This document shows positions 34,906 through 42,300 of a DNA stretch of 64,000 nucleotides, one piece after another. Source of the stretch: Ruminococcoides intestinihominis. GTDB lineage: Bacteria; Bacillota; Clostridia; Oscillospirales; Acutalibacteraceae. Where the stretch lies: contig NZ_JBBMEY010000005.1 in the NCBI RefSeq assembly GCF_040096285.1, positions 1 through 64,000 on the forward strand, given 5' to 3'. A program made the translations under genes and the position numbers. Within the stretch, counting starts at the first letter, position 1. Each line of letters starts with the position of its first letter. The notes under the pieces were generated by a model that saw nothing but the letters and a program-made list of their open reading frames with translations, did not search any database and was not told the DNA's origin.

Positions 34906-35364
34906 ATGGTAAATACATTGAGTGGTTCAGTTAGTGCCTATAGAAAAGAAATTGTAAAACCAAGATTTATTCGTATTGATGAAGTAATGGCTTTATTAGA
35001 TGTAACACGAGATGAGGCAATGGATATAGCATTAGCTGCTGGAGCAAGATATCAGCTTGCAAAGATTATATTAGTACATAAGGAAAGGTTGATGAAATTT
35101 ATGAAACATTTTGCAAGAGTGCCTAGTTCAAACAAAATCGTAGAAAAGAAGTTTGTAAGAATTGGGGAAGCTTCAATGACATATAGCATAGGGCATCATA
35201 GATTTATTGAAATGGCTAGAGCAGCGGGTGCTGTATATAAGATTGGAACAGCTAAGGGAAATACTATATTAATAAATTTGGAAATTTTTGATGATTATAT
35301 GGAGCAATTCAGAGAACCGCCAACAGAAATGAAACATCCATTGCCAAATGTGAAAGGAGACTGA
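34906..35364 (+). CDS. Tandem DUF6462-like protein (two domain copies)
   Basis: A 152-residue protein with two copies of the same domain: residues about 21-69 (FIRIDEVMALLDVTRDEAMD, QLAKIILV) and about 84-136 (FVRIGEASMTYSIGHHRF, YKIGTAKGNTILINLEIFDDY). The first copy is more diverged. A two-domain protein could bind direct or inverted DNA repeats as a unit. It begins 8 bases after the previous gene and precedes a third family member. Confidence 0.75.
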   Translation: MVNTLSGSVSAYRKEIVKPRFIRIDEVMALLDVTRDEAMDIALAAGARYQLAKIILVHKERLMKFMKHFARVPSSNKIVEKKFVRIGEASMTYSIGHHRFIEMARAAGAVYKIGTAKGNTILINLEIFDDYMEQFREPPTEMKHPLPNVKGD

Positions 35365-35367
35365 TGA

Positions 35368-35652
35368 ATGAGTTACTCATATAAGTGCTATTCAGATACA
35401 AAGGATTTTATGAAAAAATTTGTCAATGCAGAGGAAGGAGCGATTATTTATGGGATAAGTAAATCTAGAATCATAGTAATTGCGAGAGAGGCAGGAGCAG
35501 TCTATAAAGTCGGTAATTCAGCATTAATCAATACGGAATTATTTGAAAAATATCTTGAACGATTCAGAGAGCCGGCAAGAGAACTGCCTAAGCATACATG
35601 GAACAAATTAAAGGAAATGACAAATACACCAAAAACTGGTGAAAATTCGTAA
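35368..35652 (+). CDS. Third DUF6462-like protein
   Basis: A 94-residue protein with one domain copy at about 18-66 (FVNAEEGAIIYGISKSRI, GAVYKVGNSALINTELFEKY) and a basic, proline-containing tail. It starts 3 bases after the preceding gene, completing a three-gene operon carrying four domain copies. Likely DNA-binding; role as excisionase, regulator or relaxosome accessory is undecided. Ribosome site AAAGGAG. Confidence 0.75.
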   Translation: MSYSYKCYSDTKDFMKKFVNAEEGAIIYGISKSRIIVIAREAGAVYKVGNSALINTELFEKYLERFREPARELPKHTWNKLKEMTNTPKTGENS

Positions 35653-36195
35653 AAATACACCAGTGGTGTCACTTCCGTAAAATTAAAGTGCATTGTAGAA
35701 TATCAATTGTCCAAGAGAGATTGGACATAACAATTGAATAATCAGTTACAGATTTGCAAAGTAGTTTGCACTGCAGAGTATCTGTAGGTAGTAAATTTAC
35801 GGGGTATGTACCTGGAGGATGAAAGTCACAGCTATCATATTAGTAGTCTGATGGATCGAAAGATGAAGGGCGAGAAGCTGGATGGAAATCTGGTAAAAGG
35901 AATAGGCATGTTGCGTAAGGATAATTAACCACAGAGGGCGAGAAGTTCGTCCTTATCCTCAAAAGGCTAAAAGAGGAGATAGTGCTTCTGATAATTCAGA
36001 AGGGCGTCGTGAAACACATTTTGTGGCTCGTCTGTAACTCCCGGAGGTGAGAACACCTCTTTGTACACGGGGCGATATAGGAGTCTAGAAGACTGGCGTG
36101 TACCTACATGCTTAGCGTTAAGCATAGCCATGTAGACTATATCACTTCCAAATTCAAATTCTGTCTATATGGCAACTAATTTGAAGGAGGATAAA
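35653..36195 (+). ncRNA. Candidate large structured RNA
   Basis: About 540 bases without a credible gene but dense in stems. Seen by eye: ACACC/GGTGT (35657-35669); long-range TTCCGTAAA/TTTACGGGG (35673-35681 with 35796-35804) enclosing TGTCCAA/TTGGACA (35708-35727) and TACAGAT/ATCTGTA (35747-35786) with inner GCAAA/TTTGC; CTTCTGA-TAAT-TCAGAAG (35985-36002); GAGGTG-AGAA-CACCTC (36044-36059). GTACAC/GTGTAC (36063-36068 with 36098-36103) crosses GATATAG/CTATATC (36074-36080 with 36137-36143), a pseudoknot, with AGTCT/AGACT inside. Finally TTCAAATT/AATTTGAA (36153-36185) abuts the AGGAGG of the next gene. It may be a trans-acting RNA or a leader. I cannot assign a known class. Confidence 0.6.
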
Positions 36196-36201
36196 GTGGT
36201 G

Positions 36202-36348
36202 ATGGGATTTAGCATAGCATTAATAATTATTGTTCTTATCGTATTGTATTCGTTAGCTAGGACGGCAGGAGAGTCGGACAGGACAATGGAACAGATAAGA
36301 GAGCAATCATTCCTTGGAAGGGAGGAGAGCTCTGGTGGGAACAGTTGA
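36202..36348 (+). CDS. 48-residue membrane peptide
   Basis: Short ORF with strong AGGAGG at 36185-36190. The N terminus is a single hydrophobic helix (MGFSIALIIIVLIVLYSLA), followed by a charged tail. In-frame GTG codons at 36196 and 36199 are better spaced from the ribosome site and may be the true start. Its end overlaps the start of the Cys-rich gene, suggesting translational coupling. Function unknown. Confidence 0.55.
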   Translation: MGFSIALIIIVLIVLYSLARTAGESDRTMEQIREQSFLGREESSGGNS

Positions 36349-36589
36349 AAAAAGAGATAAGCATAAGAAACGCAGGTTTGTATCTCCAGAAGAAAAGCTT
36401 GAAAGAGAATTAAAAGATTGTATGCATTGTAGATTCTTCTGGGGACATAACAACAGATGTGCCAATGGAACATGTTGTAAACCATCTAAGAAAAAGGAAC
36501 AGAAACTTCCGACGGAATGTGTCGGATGTCCATATTATCGAGGGAATGGTTATTGTTTTCCTTGTATGCGAAAGCTGATAGGAAAGTAG
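36335..36589 (+). CDS. Small Cys-rich, probably zinc-binding protein
   Basis: An 84-residue basic protein with ten or so Cys residues: CMHCRFF, NRCANGTCC, CVGCPYY and CFPC, three of them CxxC pairs, consistent with one or two zinc-binding units. GTG 36335 has GGGAGGAG upstream at 7 bases. It overlaps the preceding small membrane ORF by 14 bases and precedes the ParM-like gene by 9. No family recognised; nucleic-acid binding is plausible. Confidence 0.6.
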   Translation: MGTVEKRDKHKKRRFVSPEEKLERELKDCMHCRFFWGHNNRCANGTCCKPSKKKEQKLPTECVGCPYYRGNGYCFPCMRKLIGK

Positions 36590-36598
36590 GTGGTTAAG

Positions 36599-37561
36599 AT
36601 GTTCAAGTGGCTGTTTAAGAAGAAAGGATGTGCAAAACACATGAATAACAAGTTAGAAGTAATCGGCATTGATCATGGATGGTCAATGATGAAAACAATC
36701 TCTCAGGTATTTGTCACAGGTGTTAAGGAGATTACAACAACTCCGGCACTTTTCGGCGATGTACTTGAGTATGAAGGAAAGTTCTATAAGGTTGGAGCTG
36801 TGAGGCAGGAAGTAAAGGATACAAAGGTCGAAGATGACAGCTTTTATCTTCTCACTCTTGCAGCAGTTGCTAAGGAACTTAAAAGAAGAGGTCTTGCAGA
36901 GGCAAAGGTATTTCTTGCTGTAGGACTTCCACTTACAAGATTTGGAGCAGAGAAGAATGATTTTATCAAGTACCTGACAAAGAATAAGCGTGTAAGCTTC
37001 AAATATGAGAATGAGTCATATCATATTGAAATTGATGATGTGGCAGTATTTCCTCAGTGCTATGCAGCAGTAGTGGACAAGATTCCTGCTATGGCAAAGA
37101 AAACACTGATAGTAGATATTGGAAGCTGGACAATCGACATTATGCCGGTAATCAACAAGTCACCGGATGAATCAAAGTGTGTGACGATTCCAAAAGGTCT
37201 TATTACCTGTATGCGTTCTATCAATGAGCAGTGTGTAAGACAGCTTAACGGAGAGGTAGACGAGTCAGAGATACAGAACATCATGCGATATGGCAGGTCA
37301 GATATTGATGATGGATACTTTGCCATTATCAAGGCTGAGATAGAGGATTTTGTTGATAAGGTATATAACTCAATCCGTGAGTTTGGGTATAACTTAAAGA
37401 CTACACCGATTGTATTTGTCGGTGGCGGGGCAGTTGTGATGAAAAACTTTGGGAGCCACGATGCCAAGAACATTTCCTATAACCTTGATGTAAAGGCAAA
37501 TGCAAGAGGATATGAGCAGCTTGCCACAATGGGACTTAAAAGCACTAAGCGATTATCATAA
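36599..37561 (+). CDS. ParM/StbA-like actin-family ATPase
   Basis: About 320 residues of actin-like fold: phosphate 1 GIDHGWSMMK, phosphate 2 LIVDIGSWTIDIM and adenosine motif IVFVGGGAVVMKNFG. ParM-type proteins form filaments that push plasmid copies apart; an ICE could use one to keep its excised circle. The ATG at 36599 follows AGGTGG; an internal ATG at 36641 (MNNKLEV) with AAAGGATG is an alternative that would drop a basic KKKGC stretch. The next gene encodes a ribbon-helix-helix-like protein, the expected ParR-like partner. Confidence 0.82.
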   Translation: MFKWLFKKKGCAKHMNNKLEVIGIDHGWSMMKTISQVFVTGVKEITTTPALFGDVLEYEGKFYKVGAVRQEVKDTKVEDDSFYLLTLAAVAKELKRRGLAEAKVFLAVGLPLTRFGAEKNDFIKYLTKNKRVSFKYENESYHIEIDDVAVFPQCYAAVVDKIPAMAKKTLIVDIGSWTIDIMPVINKSPDESKCVTIPKGLITCMRSINEQCVRQLNGEVDESEIQNIMRYGRSDIDDGYFAIIKAEIEDFVDKVYNSIREFGYNLKTTPIVFVGGGAVVMKNFGSHDAKNISYNLDVKANARGYEQLATMGLKSTKRLS

Positions 37562-37572
37562 GGAGGCAGATG

Positions 37573-38019
37573 ATGGGAAGAAGACTTGAATATGAAGTAA
37601 AAACTTCTGTCCGCCTCAACATGAGCAATCCCCAGCATGTGAAAATCAATGATGTGATTCAGAACCTTGATCCGAAGATTTTCAAATCTAAGAACCAGTT
37701 CATTATAGATGCGATTCAGTTCTACATTGATAATTATGGAAAGGAAACCTTTGTTATCAAGAAGAAGGAAAAAGAGAGGGCTGAATATATCCGGTCAGAA
37801 GATATTGATGACATTAAGGAAGAAGTCATTGAAGCAGCAACCAATGAGGCTAGAAAAGAGGTAATAAAGCTGTTAGGCGGAGTGATATCCGGGATGAATG
37901 TTGGTCAGCCGGTAATTATGCAGGCAGCCAATAGTGAAGCACAAGAACTTACAGAAGATGTTATGGACGATGCAGATGTTGCAGGTCTTGCAATGGGATG
38001 GATGTCGAAAGGAGACTGA
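37573..38019 (+). CDS. ParR/StbB-like DNA-binding adaptor
   Basis: A 148-residue protein whose N-terminal 55 residues look like ribbon-helix-helix: a strand TSVRLNMSN followed by helices through KSKNQFIIDAIQFYIDNY. The middle is a charged helix and the C terminus is acidic (EDVMDDADVAG). ParR-type adaptors bind centromere repeats and the growing ParM filament end. It follows the ParM-like gene by 11 bases; AGGAGG favours the second ATG (37573). No centromere repeat was identified nearby by eye. Confidence 0.65.
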   Translation: MGRRLEYEVKTSVRLNMSNPQHVKINDVIQNLDPKIFKSKNQFIIDAIQFYIDNYGKETFVIKKKEKERAEYIRSEDIDDIKEEVIEAATNEARKEVIKLLGGVISGMNVGQPVIMQAANSEAQELTEDVMDDADVAGLAMGWMSKGD

Positions 38020-38024
38020 TTATT

Positions 38025-38198
38025 ATGAGAAGAGTTATGGGAGCCGTAGGAACAGTGATTTTAGAGATACTCAAGTGGATATTAAGGATAATTCTTGGAG
38101 CTTTGAAGCTGGTCTTAGGACTTGCCAGAATAATTCTTCTTCTATTCGCAATGGTGGCAAGGGTATTTCTTTCATTCGTAAGAATGGGCACATTCTGA
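38025..38198 (+). CDS. 57-residue hydrophobic membrane protein
   Basis: Almost wholly hydrophobic: MGAVGTVILEILKWILRIIL then LKLVLGLARIILLLFAMVARV, two amphipathic or membrane helices with scattered Arg/Lys. Ribosome site GAAAGGAG lies 10 bases upstream. It starts 5 bases after the ParR-like gene. No family recognised; small helical peptides of this type are common on conjugative elements. Confidence 0.6.
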   Translation: MRRVMGAVGTVILEILKWILRIILGALKLVLGLARIILLLFAMVARVFLSFVRMGTF

Positions 38199-38212
38199 GA
38201 GGAGGTGAGCGT

Positions 38213-38296
38213 ATGCAGGTAAAGGGTTTATTCTTAAATTATATGAAAAACAGAAGACTTATGCAGTATTTCTTTAAAATAAGAGAGCTGGTATAA
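38213..38296 (+). CDS. 27-residue peptide ORF
   Basis: Very short ORF (MQVKGLFLNYMKNRRLMQYF and seven more residues) with a near-ideal GAGGAGGTGAG ribosome site 4 bases upstream. Basic and aromatic. The ribosome site argues for translation; nothing else supports function. Its stop codon overlaps an extended -10 promoter for the lipoprotein gene. Confidence 0.4.
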   Translation: MQVKGLFLNYMKNRRLMQYFFKIRELV

Positions 38297-38297
38297 T
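38289..38297 (+). promoter_or_regulatory. Extended -10 promoter for lipoprotein transcript
   Basis: TGGTATAAT matches TGnTATAAT. It would produce a leader of about 130 bases before the lipoprotein start. Confidence 0.5.
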
Positions 38298-38303
38298 GAA
38301 AGG

Positions 38304-38433
38304 AGTTTAAGATGCACAGAATACGGGACAGTCCTATGTGTCCCGTGCATTACAGATAAATAGTTCACTGCAAGGGTGGATGGCACGGAACACAAAGCCC
38401 GTCCCTCTTGCGGAGAAGGGATGGGTGATTACT
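38304..38433 (+). promoter_or_regulatory. Structured leader with possible 15-codon peptide
   Basis: Two stems: ACGGGACA/TGTCCCGT (38323-38346) and CCCGTCCCT/AGGGATGGG (about 38399-38426), the latter overlapping the lipoprotein ribosome site GGGTGA. An AAAGGAG site precedes a 15-codon ORF (38312-38359, MHRIRDSPMCPVHYR) that spans the first stem. The arrangement could couple leader translation to lipoprotein translation. Confidence 0.4.
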
Positions 38434-39222
38434 ATGAAGAAGATAAGTATTATCTTATTATCCGCAGTACTGGTCTTTTCAATGGCTGCCTGTAATGGTG
38501 GTAAGGAAAAGGCTGATAATCAGACAGAGAAACAGACGGAAAGCGTAAAGCCAACTGAAGAAGTAGCAATGGCAACGGAAGCTGTCACAGAGGTCACAAC
38601 CGAAGCTGGAAGTGATGAGACAGAGAAAGATATTGCCGAGGCTAAAGATTCAGAAGAGAAGACTGATAAAGAAGATAACCGATCCGCAGATAATGAAACT
38701 GCTTCAAAGCAGGAAGAAAAGCCAAAGCAGAATGACGAGCCGGAACAGAAAGCTCCTGTAAATGATAATGAGGAAGCTGGCGGAAATCAGAGTAATGCAG
38801 GTAATGGTGGTCAGACTACAGACAGTCCGAAAGACAATGTGAGCAACCCACAGCCTGCATCCGTGGCATACAGTCCACAGAATGTTGTGTCACTTGCAAC
38901 AGCAAAGTGTCAGGCAGGAGGAATGATTACCACACAGCAGAATTTACAGAACCATTTGAATGATGGCAGTATCACGCAGGAAGAGTACAATGAGTATTAT
39001 CCTTACGATGGTATGGAAGGCTCTTATTATAGTGTGTTTGTAGAGACAGACCTTAACAAAGCAAGTACCATTGATGGACAGCGGTTATCATCTGAGGATG
39101 CAATCGCAGAATATATTGCAAGTATGTTACTTTTGGAAACAGATCCGGTATTCTACATCAGTTATGATGGAGTTTACACGACAGGCGGCACAGACTATTA
39201 CGAGTTTCGATGTCACAGATAA
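38434..39222 (+). CDS. Surface lipoprotein with acidic low-complexity linker
   Basis: A 262-residue protein. Signal peptide with lipobox SMAAC (Cys 21 or so), so it would be lipid-anchored outside the membrane. Residues about 25-145 are a Glu/Lys/Thr/Asn-rich linker without structure. The C-terminal 105 residues form a compact domain (QNVVSLATAKCQAGGMITTQ, YPYDGMEGSYYSVFVETDLN, YDGVYTTGGTDYYEFRC) that I do not recognise. ATG 38434 follows GGGTGA. It lies immediately before the giant adhesin gene, separated by a terminator-like hairpin, and may share surface functions. Confidence 0.75.
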   Translation: MKKISIILLSAVLVFSMAACNGGKEKADNQTEKQTESVKPTEEVAMATEAVTEVTTEAGSDETEKDIAEAKDSEEKTDKEDNRSADNETASKQEEKPKQNDEPEQKAPVNDNEEAGGNQSNAGNGGQTTDSPKDNVSNPQPASVAYSPQNVVSLATAKCQAGGMITTQQNLQNHLNDGSITQEEYNEYYPYDGMEGSYYSVFVETDLNKASTIDGQRLSSEDAIAEYIASMLLLETDPVFYISYDGVYTTGGTDYYEFRCHR

Positions 39223-39246
39223 ATAAAAACGAATAGAAGCAGAAGG

Positions 39247-39286
39247 AAGAAAGATGTAAGCCATAAACTTATGTCTTTCTTTTTTT
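39247..39286 (+). terminator. Terminator hairpin with TGTAAGCCA cap (copy 1)
   Basis: AAGAAAGATGTAAG, CCATAAA loop, CTTATGTCTTTCTT (14 bp counting two T-G wobbles), then T7. The upper stem and loop start are shared with the hairpin after the adhesin gene. Confidence 0.8.
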
Positions 39287-39313
39287 ATGCGTAAATTAAG
39301 GAGGAAAGAGCAC

Positions 39314-42300
39314 ATGAAACAGAAACTAAAGCGTTTTATGGCAGGATTTATGGCTATGCTCACACTGGTTGGAACACTCTTTACGAATGGTACAACAGCA
39401 TTTGCAGCCAGTCCGCAGGCAAATATTGCGTTCTGGAATGCATCAGTCAAAAATTCCGGAGAAGTAAGTGAGCTAAAGCCCGGATTTAATCATGGCAAGA
39501 TTCTGTATTCAATTCTTGACGGAAATTCGGCATATTGTATGAATTTCGGATTAAGAGCAGATGGCGGTCAGCTTATGAACAGCTACGATGATGCGAGCAC
39601 ATCAATGTCAGCACAGCAGAGAAAGCTTTTAAGTTACTGCCTTTATTATGGATTTAACAGTACACAAAAGGCGGCACCAAGCAACAGCCAGTGCGATGAG
39701 TATATCGCAACTCAGGCAATGGTATGGGTTATTGTAGCAGATATCTTTGGAACTGGAAGCGGTGATTTAGCAGCAAGAAAGCTCTGTAACACAGCACCAA
39801 GTCCTGATTCTTCATACAGCTATTATGAGAGACTCAGGGACAATATCAGCAGCTCCTACAATGCAACACTTCCAAGTTTTGCATCACGCAGAACCAGTGA
39901 GGCACCAACTTATGAGCTGAAGTGGAATGAGGGAAGTCAGAGATTTGAAGCAACATTATCTGACAGCAATGGTGTCTTATCAGACTTTGATTTTGGCATC
40001 AGCGGATATTCTGTTGATAAGAATGGCAACAGTATTACAATCTCTTCAACGAGTGTGAATACCACAGCTACAACAGGAACATTCACATCCAATGCTGGCA
40101 AGGTTGAGACAACATCAAGCTGTGTATTCTGGCTTACAGGAAAGAGCGGATATCAGGAGTTTATTTCTGAAAGACCGACAGCAGATCCTGTCAAAGCCTA
40201 TATCAAGGTCAAGACAGAGAACATCGGATATGGTGAGCTTACAAAGACAGATGAGTCAAGCGGAGTGAAGCTTTCCGGTGCAGTTTATGGAATCTATTCT
40301 GACAGCGGATGCACAAACAGAGTACAGACCATGACAACAGATGGAAATGGATATGCGAAGTCGGCAGCTCTTGTTGCAGGCACTTATTATGTTAAGGAGA
40401 TTACAGCACCAAAGGGCTATGTTCTTTCGGATAAGGTTCATACTCTCACTGTAAGAGCAGGACAGACAACGGGAATTTCTGCTACAGATAAGGAGCAGCT
40501 TGGAGCAATCACAATCTACAAGGAAGGTGAAGTGCTCAGCGCATGGAATGGAAGCAACTTTATTTATGAGAAAAAGAAGCTTCCGGGAGCAACCTTTAAG
40601 GTGACAGCGGGGGCGGATATCTATAAGGCAGATAGAACTAAGGTCTACAATGCAGGAGATGTAGTTGCAGAAAGCCTTACAACAGGAACTGATGGACAGG
40701 TGGTATTATCTGACCTTCATCTTGGAACCTATGTGGTAACAGAGATTAAGAGCATTGACGGATATACCATCAATACAACACCACAGACTGTAAAGATTGA
40801 GTATAAGGACCAGACTGTTACAGTACAGTATGAGTCAACTACTGTTGAGAACACCAGACAGAAAGCGGATGTATCTGTAGTAAAGAAAGATTCTGATACA
40901 GAAAATCCTCTTGATGGCGGTAAGTACACACTTTACGCAGGAAACGACATCAAGAACTATGCAGGACAGGTCATTGTAACAAAGGGTACAGCCCTTGAGA
41001 CAGTAACTACAGGTGAGGACGGAAGTGCAAGCTACAGCGTGGATCTGCCTATTTCAAACGGATATTATATCTCAGAGACACAGGCACCATACGCTTATAT
41101 CAGAAACCAGTCTGATGTGTATAGTTTCAACTTCAATGTATTGCCTGAAACACAGGCAAAGGCAACATTCAGCCACACATTTAAGAATGACAGAACCACA
41201 GCAAAGATTCATATTTACAAGGTAGATAAGGAATCGGGCAAAGCAGTTCCACAGGGTGATGCAAGCCTTGAAGGTGCAGTTTATGGTCTTTATGCGAGAA
41301 ACGATATCGTGCATCCGGACGGAGCAACAGGAGTCGTATTCAAGGCAGGAGATCTTGTAGCAACACTTACAACAGATAAGAATGGGGAAGCAGAGGTCAA
41401 TAACCTTTACCTTGGAAACTATTATGTGAAAGAAATCACTCCATCAGAGGGGTATCTCTTAGACGAAGAGGAGCATGATGTAGTATGCGACTACGAGGGA
41501 GACTTAGTAGCAGAGGTATCAAGAAGTACAACTTCCGCAGAGCAGGTTATCAAGCAGCCATTCCAGCTTATCAAGGTATCGGACAATGGCGATGATACCG
41601 AAGCAGGACTTCTTGCAGGAGCAGAGTTTACAGCTTATTTAAAATCATCTTTACCTGTAAAGGAAGATGGAAGCTATGACTTTGATAAGGCAACACCTGT
41701 AATAATCGGAGAAAACGGTGCAACAACAATCACATCCGATGACAAGGGACATGCAGTTTCCATCGCAATTCCTTATGGAACCTATGTGGTAATTGAGTCA
41801 AAGACTCCTCACAACATGGAAACTATAAAGCCATTTGAGGTAAAGATTAAGGAGAACCATCCAACAGAGCCTCAGACATGGAGAGTTTTCTTAGACAGGG
41901 AGTTTACAGCAAAGCTTCGTGTAATCAAGAAGGATTCTGATACAAAGCAGACAGTACTTGTACCAAATGCTGAGTTTAAGATTTTCAATCTTGATAAGAA
42001 CGAATATGTAACCCAGTACACGACTTATCCGTCAAAGGTTAAGCATACTTCATTCTTTACGGATGAGGATGGCGATTTAATCTTACCAGAAGCACTTAAA
42101 ATCGGAAACTACCGCATTGAAGAGATAAAAGCACCATTCGGATATGTGGTAAACGATAACTATATCAACATTTCGGTTGATACAGACACAGCATTTGAGA
42201 CTGATGGAGATACCAATGATGCCATCATCACAGTGGAATATTCTGATGCCCCGGCAGTAGGAGAGCTTACTGTTGAAAAGAAGGGAGAGGTACTTGACGG

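Noticed and set aside
35653..36195. ORF-less group II or group I intron
   Set aside because: No domain V-like GAGC-GAAA-GUUC hairpin, no GUGYG start and no group I P/Q/R/S core were recognisable; a covariance search is needed to be certain.
36165..36485. Minus-strand ORF of 106 codons opposite the small ICE genes
   Set aside because: Runs against the operon, has no ribosome site, and overlaps two plus-strand ORFs with strong sites.
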